Shown here: one piece after another, positions 1-7,315 of the stretch | How the letters are laid out: each line of letters begins with the position of its first letter | How positions within the stretch are numbered: position 1 is the stretch's first letter | Source of the DNA: CAZCPB01 sp964540295 | Lineage (GTDB): Bacteria; Planctomycetota; Phycisphaerae; Phycisphaerales; UBA1924 | Direction: 5' to 3' | NCBI GenBank assembly: GCA_964540295.1 | Contig: CAZIMT010000051.1 | Span: 1 to 18,843, forward strand | DNA length: 18,843 nucleotides | Program-made: the position numbers and the translations under genes | Notes under the pieces: generated by a model | Database searches by the model: none | What the model saw: only the letters and a program-made list of their open reading frames with translations | Told to the model about the DNA's origin: nothing

Positions 1-3
1 GTG

Positions 4-3000
4 TTATTGAGCGGGTTTGAAGGACTTATCTGGCTTGGGCGGGTTCTTGAGGGGCGGGACCGGGTTGTCGGCGATGAGTTTTTTCAGGTGCTCGATAGCG
101 GCCTTGAGCTGCGCGTCCTCGCCCTTGAAGGTCGCGTGCGGGAGGTTGTCGACGATGATGTCGGGGTCGACGCCGTGACCCTCGATAAGCCAGGTTCCGT
201 CGGGCCCGTAGACGCCGGTCTCGGCCGCGGTAGCGATGCCCTGATCGACCAGGAAGTTGTTGCCGCTGAGCCAGATCTCGCCGCCCCAGGTGCGGGTGCC
301 GATGACCTTGCCCAGGCCGAGTCGTTTGAAACCCTCGGCGAAGGCTTCGCCGTCGGACGCGGTGCGTTCGTTGCAAAGCACCACGATGTGCCCGCGGAAC
401 GCGTACTGCATGTTCCACGACGGGGGCGTGCCGACGCGGTCGCTCCAGAAGAACCAGGCTTGGCGGAGCAGCTTGCCGAGGATCCAACTATCGATGTTGC
501 CGCCGCGGTTGTGGCGCACGTCGATGATGAGTCCTTGACGGTTGAAGACGGGGTAGTAGCCCTTGGCGAAATCGCTGTAGTCGCCGCCTCCCATGGCGCG
601 AAGGTGGAGGTAGCCGATCTGGTTGTCGCTGGCCTTCTCGACGTCGAGGCGGCGCGTGTACTCCCACTCGTGGTAGCGGAGGTCACTCGCGGATTCGGTG
701 GAGATGGGGACGACGATGACGTCGCGACCGTCGCCGCCCGAGGCTGGCTTGACGCGGAGGAGCACTTGCTTGTCGGCCTTGTGACGGAGGAGCACCGCGC
801 AGTCGGAGGTCGAGAGCGTGGGCACGCCATCGATCGACTCGATGACGTCGCCAGCGACAACGTTCACGCCCGGGCGGGCGAGCGGCGAGAGGCGCTCGGG
901 GACGTCGGGGTCGGACAGGAAGACGTGTTCGACGCGGTATCCGCCGTTGACGGCATCGCGGGCAAGGGTTGCGCCGAGCGAGCCGATGCGGACTTTGTCC
1001 TTGCCTTGGCGGATATCCCCGCCGCGGACGAAGGTGTGGAGCGCGGAGAGTTCGGCGACCATCTGCGCGATGACGTCGCTGAGTTCTGCTCGTGTGGTCA
1101 CGCGATCAACTAGCGGCAGGTACTTGTCGCGCATTTTGGGCCAGTCCACGCCGTGCATCAGTTTGTCGTAGAAATAGTCGCGTTCGAGACGCCAAGCTTC
1201 GATGAACATCTGCCGCCATTCCTCGCGCGGCGTGATGGACATTGTCCAGGCGTTGAGGACAACGTCCTTCTTGGCGAGGTCGGCCGGGCCGTGCGCAGCG
1301 TCGATGATGAACATCGAATCGTCCTTGAGTACGAGGATTTTCTTGCCGTCGGCGGAGAGCTCGAAGCTCTTGATGTCGGCGACAACCTGCTTGACCTCGA
1401 TGTTCTCGTTGACGATGGCGACGCTGGAGAGTGCGGGCTTGCTGTCAGGGCCGCGCTCGGTGGTGGTCCAGAAGAGAGCCTTGTCGTTGACGGCGAGGTT
1501 GCCGTAGTTTCCGGCGGGGACGGGGACTTCGCTGAGGCGCCGCTCGATGCCAGCGAGTTCGATCACGACTTCGGGGATCTTTGCGGCGTCTTTCTTCTCA
1601 GCCTCGGGCTTCGGTTCGAGCTTCGCCTCGGGCTTTGATTCGGGCCGCGGATCGGGCTTTTTCTCGGCAGCATCTTCGGGCTTCTTGTCCGGGGTCTTAG
1701 GCTCGTCCTTTTTTAATTCGTCCTTCTTGGCGTCGTCTTTCTTCGCCTTGTGAAGTTCGTCTTTGGGAAGGAACGGCGAGCGAGTTCCGCCTATGAGCGC
1801 GATCTGATAGATCTTCGTCGTCTTATCAAAGAACGGCTCGGGCTGCATCGGTCCCCACGGGCTGCCGACGAGGCTCTGGATGTTTCGATCCGAGAGCAGG
1901 TAGAGCCACTGCCCTTCGGTGCTCCACGCGGGGGAGTAGCTTTCGAAGCGATCGGTGGTGACGAAGGTGCTGGCCCCGTTGTCGGTGTTGTGGATCTTCA
2001 CGCGACGGTTGAGGTTGTCCGCCATGTACGTGTACGCGATCCAGCGGCTGTCGGGCGACCACGCGATGTCCGTGATCGATTCATTCATCGACTGGTCGGC
2101 CTGGGTGTGCTCTTTGGTCTTGGTGTTGTAGAGCCAGAGGCGGTTGTTCTTGTCGGTGCTGGCGATCCAGGCACCGTCGGGCGAGGGCCATTGGTCCCAG
2201 CGGAGGATGTCGGCGTTGGTGGTGAGTTTTTCCGGCGTGCCGACGCCGTTGGCGGGGAGCTTGGTCAGTTCTGTTTCACCGGACGCATCGCTCAGCGCGA
2301 CGAGTGACTTGCCGTCGGGCATGAAGCGAGCGCTGCGGTAGCGCACGCCTTCTGCTTTGGTGACTTCGACGAATCGGCCTTGGCGGTGCGGCGCGACGAA
2401 GACGCTGCCGCGCGCGGTGATGACCACGCGGTCGCCGTCGGGCGATAGATGCGCGGCGCTCAGGTAGTCCATCGGCTTGGCGACCCAGTTCTCGCGGGTG
2501 TGATCCAGGTCGGATTCGAGCGTGATGTTCAGCGTGGTATCCGTGTTCGCGGCGATGTCGTAGACGTGGATGTCCGCGCCCTGCTGGAAGGCGATCTTGC
2601 CCTTGGAGAGCGAGGGCGAGGCGACGTCAAAGCCGACAGCCTTGGTGTGCTGCGTGACGCTCGTGCCGTCGGGTTTAATCGACCAGATGTTCATGGTGCC
2701 GTCGCGGTCGGTGGCGAAGTAGATGCGGCCTTGCCACCACATCGCGTCCTTGCTCGCGCCAGCGAAATCGGCGGTGAGCGGCACGGCCTCGGCGGCGTTG
2801 GTGTCGAAACGCCACAGGTTCTGCGCCGTGCCGCCCTTGTAGCGCTTGGTCATGCTGCCGTTGAATTGCAGGCGTGTGAAGAACAGCGAGGATCCGGCAT
2901 CGTCGTAGACCCCGGCGCTCGCTTGCGCGAGAGGGATGATGCCGCGGTCGCCGGTCTTTGGGTCGATCGTCGCGAGTTGGAAATTGGGCAGGCCCGACAG

Positions 3001-3381
3001 CGCGTCGGTCGTGTACATCAGCGCGCCTGCGGGCGTCCATCCGACGACCGCGGCCCGCGCGGCCTCGAACGTGCGGCGAGTCGGCAGGCCGCCGACGCCG
3101 GTTCCGAAGGGCATGGTGTAGACCTCGGTCGGTCCTTCATATTCCGCGGTGAACGCGAGGGTCAAACCGTCGGGCGAGATGCGCGGCGTGCCCTCGTTGC
3201 CCGGGTGGCTGGTCAGCCGCGTCGCCACGCCACCGCTCGCGAGAACCTTCCACAGATCGCCCTCGGCCGCGAAGACAATGAGGTCGTTGTGGATGCAGGG
3301 CATGCGGTAGTAGCCCTGCGTGCCCGCGGCGTGAACGGAAGCGACCGTCACGAGGCTGGCGATGAAACCGAGCTTGCACAT
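4..3381 (-). CDS. Tricorn-family S41 protease, secreted, with PDZ domain
   Basis: Predicted exported serine protease of the Tricorn/S41 family that cleaves peptides outside the cytoplasm. The 1125-residue protein starts with a short signal peptide (MCKLGFIASLVTVASVHAAG). About 540 residues of beta-propeller follow, with repeated PD40-like motifs such as SPDG and FATDRDG, then a Lys/Pro/Glu-rich linker (about residues 543-600), a second short beta-rich part, a core domain, a PDZ-like region (GDVIESIDG) and the S41 catalytic domain. Ser1009 in TASDGE fits the nucleophile and His782 in SALHTF fits the catalytic histidine. Tricorn has Ser before that His, whereas here it is Leu. I chose the ATG at 3381 because AGGAG lies 7 nt upstream and the signal peptide follows at once; the frame stays open to 3540. 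The stop TAA is at 4-6, so the gene is complete. It is divergent from the DUF3465 gene. Family assignment is firm; the substrate is unknown. Confidence 0.93.
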   Translation of the reverse strand: MCKLGFIASLVTVASVHAAGTQGYYRMPCIHNDLIVFAAEGDLWKVLASGGVATRLTSHPGNEGTPRISPDGLTLAFTAEYEGPTEVYTMPFGTGVGGLPTRRTFEAARAAVVGWTPAGALMYTTDALSGLPNFQLATIDPKTGDRGIIPLAQASAGVYDDAGSSLFFTRLQFNGSMTKRYKGGTAQNLWRFDTNAAEAVPLTADFAGASKDAMWWQGRIYFATDRDGTMNIWSIKPDGTSVTQHTKAVGFDVASPSLSKGKIAFQQGADIHVYDIAANTDTTLNITLESDLDHTRENWVAKPMDYLSAAHLSPDGDRVVITARGSVFVAPHRQGRFVEVTKAEGVRYRSARFMPDGKSLVALSDASGETELTKLPANGVGTPEKLTTNADILRWDQWPSPDGAWIASTDKNNRLWLYNTKTKEHTQADQSMNESITDIAWSPDSRWIAYTYMADNLNRRVKIHNTDNGASTFVTTDRFESYSPAWSTEGQWLYLLSDRNIQSLVGSPWGPMQPEPFFDKTTKIYQIALIGGTRSPFLPKDELHKAKKDDAKKDELKKDEPKTPDKKPEDAAEKKPDPRPESKPEAKLEPKPEAEKKDAAKIPEVVIELAGIERRLSEVPVPAGNYGNLAVNDKALFWTTTERGPDSKPALSSVAIVNENIEVKQVVADIKSFELSADGKKILVLKDDSMFIIDAAHGPADLAKKDVVLNAWTMSITPREEWRQMFIEAWRLERDYFYDKLMHGVDWPKMRDKYLPLVDRVTTRAELSDVIAQMVAELSALHTFVRGGDIRQGKDKVRIGSLGATLARDAVNGGYRVEHVFLSDPDVPERLSPLARPGVNVVAGDVIESIDGVPTLSTSDCAVLLRHKADKQVLLRVKPASGGDGRDVIVVPISTESASDLRYHEWEYTRRLDVEKASDNQIGYLHLRAMGGGDYSDFAKGYYPVFNRQGLIIDVRHNRGGNIDSWILGKLLRQAWFFWSDRVGTPPSWNMQYAFRGHIVVLCNERTASDGEAFAEGFKRLGLGKVIGTRTWGGEIWLSGNNFLVDQGIATAAETGVYGPDGTWLIEGHGVDPDIIVDNLPHATFKGEDAQLKAAIEHLKKLIADNPVPPLKNPPKPDKSFKPAQ

Positions 3382-3400
3382 ATCGAAACTCCTGGGCGAT

Positions 3401-3416
3401 CGACTGAGATCAGTCG
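3401..3416. promoter_or_regulatory. Inverted repeat upstream of the protease gene
   Basis: CGACTGA-GA-TCAGTCG is a perfect 7-bp dyad with a 2-nt centre. It ends 8 nt before the Shine-Dalgarno sequence of the Tricorn-like gene on the minus strand. It could be an operator or a small hairpin in the mRNA leader; the sequence alone does not decide. Confidence 0.35.
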
Positions 3417-3548
3417 GGTGGAAACAGACGAGACAGGTTGAGCGAGTGGGATATGGAAGGTATCGAGCATTGCAGGTTGGAGCAACTGAGTACGGGCGTT
3501 GCGATGGATTCGGTCGTAGAATCAGCCTCAGAATCGTCACGTTTGTGT

Positions 3549-3569
3549 GCTGATTGGGAGTAAATCAGC
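3549..3569. other. Stem-loop upstream of the DUF3465 gene
   Basis: GCTGATT, a 7-nt loop (GGGAGTA), then AATCAGC form a perfect 7-bp stem in the divergent intergenic region. No U-tract follows, so it does not look like a terminator. It may belong to the 5' leader of the downstream plus-strand gene. Confidence 0.3.
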
Positions 3570-3638
3570 GACGGCGCGTCTTGGTTTCACGGTCGAGAGG
3601 CAATGGAATGCGATGCGCGGCAGCGAGCGGGGGGCAGG

Positions 3639-4160
3639 ATGAACTTCAAGCCTGAGGATCTGATCCGGGCGGCCCGCCCGCGCGGGAAGCGGACCGCGAT
3701 GCAAGCGGGCGTGGCCTTCGTGCTCGCGCTGCTCACACTGCTTCTCAAAGTCTTTCTTCCTTCTCAAGGCGGCGATCGCAAGCCATCGGGCGGTACGGCT
3801 TCCACGAGCGGCACGCGCGTTGGTAAGACCGATGATCTTTCGATTGTGAACGCGATCAAGAATCAGGCCTCGGGCACGATCGTGGAGGGCAGCGGGCGCG
3901 TGATCAAAGTTTTGCCCGACGACAACGACGAGAGCCGGCACCAGCGGTTCCTCATCAAGCTCGCCAGCGGCGATGTCGTGAAGATCTCACACAACATCGA
4001 CGTCGCCAAGCGATTACCGATCGAAGTGAAGGACACGGTCGAGTTCTACGGGCAGTTCGAGTGGAACGATCTGGGCGCGGCCGTGCACTGGACGCACCGC
4101 GATCTTCGCGGCAAGCACGAGGACGGTTGGTTGAAGCATCGAGGCAAGACCTATCAGTGA
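3639..4160 (+). CDS. DUF3465 family protein with N-terminal membrane anchor
   Basis: Small protein of unknown function that matches the DUF3465 family as I remember it. The C-terminal half (about residues 75-173) has the family pattern: GSGRVIKVLPDDN, SRHQRFLIKL, ISHNIDVAKRLP, VEFYGQFEWN, VHWTHRD and a terminal HEDGWLKHRGKTYQ. It probably forms a small beta-rich, OB-like fold (inference). Near the N-terminus a basic stretch (RAARPRGKR) precedes one hydrophobic helix (VAFVLALLTLLLKVFL), suggesting a signal anchor with the domain outside the cytoplasm. The start is uncertain. ATG 3639 has a G-rich stretch upstream and gives 173 residues; ATG 3603 in the same frame gives 185 residues, with GAGAGG only 2 nt away. 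The next gene, on the same strand 55 nt downstream, is a HerA-like ATPase, so the two may be co-transcribed. Confidence 0.82.
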   Translation: MNFKPEDLIRAARPRGKRTAMQAGVAFVLALLTLLLKVFLPSQGGDRKPSGGTASTSGTRVGKTDDLSIVNAIKNQASGTIVEGSGRVIKVLPDDNDESRHQRFLIKLASGDVVKISHNIDVAKRLPIEVKDTVEFYGQFEWNDLGAAVHWTHRDLRGKHEDGWLKHRGKTYQ

Positions 4161-4195
4161 GCATTCAACGAATGCCGAATGCCGAATGCTGAATC
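4161..4195. repeat. 7-bp tandem repeat with hairpin potential
   Basis: Directly after the DUF3465 stop codon, CGAATGC occurs three times without gaps (4169-4189), followed by a degenerate TGAATCG. The preceding GCATTC (4161-4166) is the reverse complement of GAATGC, so it can pair with any of the three units. This is a short intergenic repeat between the DUF3465 and ATPase genes; its function is unknown. Confidence 0.6.
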
Positions 4196-4215
4196 GTGAA
4201 CGATGAAAGCGGTGG

Positions 4216-6756
4216 ATGGCGAAGACCGAGCGCCCCAGTGAGGAGCAGGCAATGCAGGACTTTGAGAAGCTTGGGACGTTTTACCTTGGCCGCTCGTACG
4301 ACCTTGCCAAGAAGACTGGCGACCGCGACGCGCTCGTTCTTTATGACTCGAAGGACTTGGTCACGCACGCGGTCTGCGTCGGCATGACCGGCTCGGGGAA
4401 GACTGGGCTGTGTTTGTCGTTGTTGGAAGAGGCCGCGATCGACGGTATCCCCGCGATCATCATCGATCCCAAGGGCGACCTCTCGAACTTGCTTCTGACG
4501 TTCCCGTCGCTGCGCGGCTCGGATTTTCTGCCGTGGATCAGCGAGGAGGACGCGGCTCGCAACGGCGTCACGCCGCAGCAGCACGCGGACCAGCAGGCGG
4601 CACTGTGGGCCAAGGGGCTAGCGGACTGGGGTCAGGACGGCGCGCGGATCCAGAGGTTGAAGGACTCGGCCGATTTTTCCGTGTACACGCCGGGCAGCAA
4701 CGCGGGGCTGCCGGTGTCGATTCTCAAGTCGTTCTCCGTGCCCGTTCGGTCGATTATGGACGACGAGGAGCTTCTGCGCGAGCGGATCAGCAGCACCGCC
4801 ACGAGCCTGCTCGCGTTAATGGGCATCGACGCCGATTCGATGCACAGCCGCGAGCACACGCTGCTCTCGACCATCTTTTCGTCGGCGTGGAACGCGGGGA
4901 AAGACTTGGACCTCGGGTCTTTGATCGAGCAGATCCAGACGCCGCCGGTGCAGCGTTGGGGCGTGATGGACATCGAGTCGGTGTTCCCCTCCAAGGACCG
5001 CTTCGCGCTGGCGATGCTGCTCAACAACATCCTCGCGGCGCCCGGCTTTGCGGCATGGATGGAGGGCGAGCCGCTGGACATCGGCGCGGCGCTGCGCACG
5101 CCGACGGGTAAGCCGCGCGTCTCCATCTACTCGATCGCGCACTTGAACGACGCGGAGCGGATGTTCTTCGTGTCGATGCTGCTCAACCAGATGCTGGGCT
5201 GGGTGCGCACGCAGAGCGGTACTGCCAGCCTGCGGGCGCTGCTGTATATGGACGAGATTGCCGGGTACTTCCCGCCGACCGCCAACCCGCCGTCTAAGAC
5301 GCCGCTGCTGATGCTGATGAAGCAGGCCCGCGCGTTTGGCGTGGGCGTGGTGCTGGCGACGCAGAACCCGGTCGATCTTGATTACAAAGGATTGGCGAAC
5401 GCGGGGACGTGGTTCATCGGCCGGCTTCAGACCGAGCGCGACAAGGCGCGCGTCCTCGACGGGCTGGAGGGCGCGGCGGCCCGGGCGTCGGCGGGATTTG
5501 ATCGCAGCAAGATTGAAAAGATTCTTTCGCAGCTTAGCAGCCGCGTGTTTTTGATGAACAATGTACACGAGGACGGGCCGGAGATCTTTGAGTCGCGTTG
5601 GGCGATGTCGTACCTGCGCGGGCCGCTGACGCGCGGGCAGATCAAAGCGTTGATGGACCAGAGGCGAGGGGCGATGAAGACCGAACCTGGAGCGGGAGAC
5701 GCGGTAGTTAGCGGCCCGCCCGACGCGTCTGCGAGCACGGCGAACGGTGCAACTGTTGCGAGTAACGGCGGTCGTCAAAGTCAATCAGGGAATGGCGAGA
5801 GCACGTCACGGCCCGTCATGCCGCCGGAGATCAAGCAGTGCTTCCTCCCCATCCGCGGCAGCAAGCCTGCGGGCTCATCGCTGGTCTACCGAGCGTCGCT
5901 GCTGGGGTGTGCGCGGGTGTATTACCGCGACGCGAAGAACGGGATCGACGATAAGCGCGCGGTGTCGCACCTGACCGCGCTGGGCGCGGGGCCCGTGGGG
6001 GTGGACTGGGAGGCCTCGAGCGTCGCGGAGTTGATCGAGACGGACGTTGAGAGCGAGCCCGCGACGGGCGCGAGCTTTGCGCAGGCGGCGTCCGAGGCCG
6101 GGAAGGCCAAGTCGTACGACGCCTGGACGAAGGGCTTCAGCGACCTGGTGTATCGCACGCAGCGGCTCGACCTGCTCAAGAGCCCGAGCGTTGACGAGGT
6201 GTCAAAGCCCGACGAGAGCGAGCGCGATTTTCGCGCACGTCTGCAGCAGACCGCGCGCGAGCAGCGCGACCAGATGAGCGCGAAGCTGCGGCAGAAATAC
6301 GCGCCGAAGATGACAACGTTGCAAGAGCGGGTTCGCCGGGCTCAGCAGGCCGCAGAGGTCCAGCAGGCTCAGGCCAAGGGCGCGAAGCTCTCGACGGCGA
6401 TCTCGTTCGGTGCGGCGATTCTTTCGGCGTTCATGGGTCGCAAGGCGGTGAGCGCGAGGAGCATTGGCAAGGCGGCGTCGGCCGCGCGAGGTGTGGAGAA
6501 GAGCATGAAGGAATCGGGCGACGTGGGCCGCGCCAACGAGACGGTCGAGGCGTTGCAGAGGCAGCGCGCGGATCTGGAAGCGCAGTTTCAGGCCGAGGTC
6601 GATTCGATGAGCGCGACCGTTGACCCGCTGACAGAGAAGCTGGAAACGATCACGCTTAAGCCAAAGAAGACGGACATCACCGTGCGTGTGGTGTTCTTGG
6701 CGTGGGCACCGGAGTGGCGCGATGGGTCTGGGAAGGTCACCGCCGCGTGGCGTTAG
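4216..6756 (+). CDS. HerA-like (DUF87-type) ATP-binding protein
   Basis: P-loop ATPase of the FtsK-HerA superfamily, 846 residues, probably cytoplasmic. Visible motifs are Walker A GMTGSGKT (56-63), IDPKGD (83-88), Walker B LLYMDE with D346/E347, a sensor-like ATQNP (381-385), and GRLQTERDK with R403 and R408 as possible arginine fingers. A low-complexity Ser/Gly/Asn/Ala linker (about 490-530) separates the ATPase core from a C-terminal part with Gln/Arg-rich coiled coils (about 675-725 and 770-815). Between these lies an Ala/Gly-rich stretch with AILSAFMGRK. The protein ends in a compact segment with FLAWAPEW. Relatives are hexameric motors that move DNA; what this subfamily acts on is not established, and no nuclease such as NurA is next to it. 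ATG 4216 is the longest start. ATG 4252 (MQDFEKLGTFYLG) has GAGGAG about 6 nt upstream and could be the true start. Confidence 0.88.
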   Translation: MAKTERPSEEQAMQDFEKLGTFYLGRSYDLAKKTGDRDALVLYDSKDLVTHAVCVGMTGSGKTGLCLSLLEEAAIDGIPAIIIDPKGDLSNLLLTFPSLRGSDFLPWISEEDAARNGVTPQQHADQQAALWAKGLADWGQDGARIQRLKDSADFSVYTPGSNAGLPVSILKSFSVPVRSIMDDEELLRERISSTATSLLALMGIDADSMHSREHTLLSTIFSSAWNAGKDLDLGSLIEQIQTPPVQRWGVMDIESVFPSKDRFALAMLLNNILAAPGFAAWMEGEPLDIGAALRTPTGKPRVSIYSIAHLNDAERMFFVSMLLNQMLGWVRTQSGTASLRALLYMDEIAGYFPPTANPPSKTPLLMLMKQARAFGVGVVLATQNPVDLDYKGLANAGTWFIGRLQTERDKARVLDGLEGAAARASAGFDRSKIEKILSQLSSRVFLMNNVHEDGPEIFESRWAMSYLRGPLTRGQIKALMDQRRGAMKTEPGAGDAVVSGPPDASASTANGATVASNGGRQSQSGNGESTSRPVMPPEIKQCFLPIRGSKPAGSSLVYRASLLGCARVYYRDAKNGIDDKRAVSHLTALGAGPVGVDWEASSVAELIETDVESEPATGASFAQAASEAGKAKSYDAWTKGFSDLVYRTQRLDLLKSPSVDEVSKPDESERDFRARLQQTAREQRDQMSAKLRQKYAPKMTTLQERVRRAQQAAEVQQAQAKGAKLSTAISFGAAILSAFMGRKAVSARSIGKAASAARGVEKSMKESGDVGRANETVEALQRQRADLEAQFQAEVDSMSATVDPLTEKLETITLKPKKTDITVRVVFLAWAPEWRDGSGKVTAAWR

Positions 6757-6807
6757 ATCGCATCGTCCGAGCGGAACAGAGTGTCGAATCGCAAGGTTGG
6801 GCCGTTC

Positions 6808-7200
6808 TCACGGCGTTTCTACGGTCTGCGGAGTTCCGTTCCAGACATTCCGTAGATCTCGGACAATCACTCGACCGCGGTCGGAGGTCTCGACGAAGCC
6901 GCGTCCGCGCTCTTCGAGAATCCCTGCGGCGACCAGCGTGGTGATCACGTCCACCGTGACGTCGCGGTACCTTTCGAGCTCGGCCCGAGTCGCGCCGCGC
7001 AGTGGCCAGGCGGGGTGAGTGTCGGCGATGTCGTCGGTCACGAAGGTGATGCGGTCGCGCGGGTGCTCCATCATGTACCACGCGACGATCGCGGCCGCGG
7101 CGGGGTTGCCAGCGATGTCGTGCTTGGTGCGGCCCGGCAAGGTCGAGAGGCTGAGCCGCTCGCGCTTGGTCGCGTTCACGAGTTCGTACTGGAGTGCCAC
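6808..7200 (-). CDS. Hypothetical protein, possible winged-helix-like C-terminus
   Basis: I do not recognise this 130-residue protein. It starts with GTG (7200), with AAAGGA about 8 nt upstream, and ends in TGA at 6808-6810. The N-terminal part contains LSTLPGRTKHDIAGNPAAAA followed by a Trp/Tyr/Met helix (IVAWYMMEHPRD). The C-terminal part reads like helix, helix, beta-wing (VDVITTLVAAGILEERGRGF, then VETSDRGRVIVRDL), which resembles a winged-helix fold but has no motif that proves DNA binding. There is no signal peptide or membrane helix. It lies 101 nt downstream of the proline dehydrogenase gene on the same strand and converges with the ATPase gene. It is probably a real gene, because it has a ribosome site and fills an otherwise gene-free stretch. 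Confidence 0.7.
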   Translation of the reverse strand: MALQYELVNATKRERLSLSTLPGRTKHDIAGNPAAAAIVAWYMMEHPRDRITFVTDDIADTHPAWPLRGATRAELERYRDVTVDVITTLVAAGILEERGRGFVETSDRGRVIVRDLRNVWNGTPQTVETP

Positions 7201-7275
7201 GTCTGGATTCCTTTCCGAGGCCGAGCGGCTGGATGTTCGCCCGGAAATGTGTGACGAATGTTGTCTTCAGTGATT

Positions 7276-7315
7276 CGATCAAAGAACGGGCGATGGCTCG
7301 ATCAAAGCTCGGGCG
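7276..7315. repeat. Imperfect 17-bp direct repeat at the end of the proline dehydrogenase gene
   Basis: CGATCAAAGAACGGGCG (7276-7292) and CGATCAAAGCTCGGGCG (7299-7315) differ at two positions. The second copy contains the last codons and the stop codon of the gene; the first lies just beyond it. This looks like a small local duplication. Confidence 0.55.

Noticed and set aside
1..1113. Long plus-strand open frame of 370 codons opposite the protease gene
   Set aside because: It is a shadow of the Tricorn-like gene in GC-rich DNA. It has no recognisable domain, and the antisense protein has clear motifs.
3430..3470. TTGCTC / TACCTT pair with 17-nt spacing upstream of the protease gene as a promoter
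   Set aside because: Each hexamer matches only about half of the consensus, so it is not better than chance.
6801..6814. GCCGT-TCTC-ACGGC hairpin between the convergent ATPase and hypothetical genes as a terminator
   Set aside because: Only a 5-bp stem, overlapping the end of the minus-strand gene, with a weak T-run.
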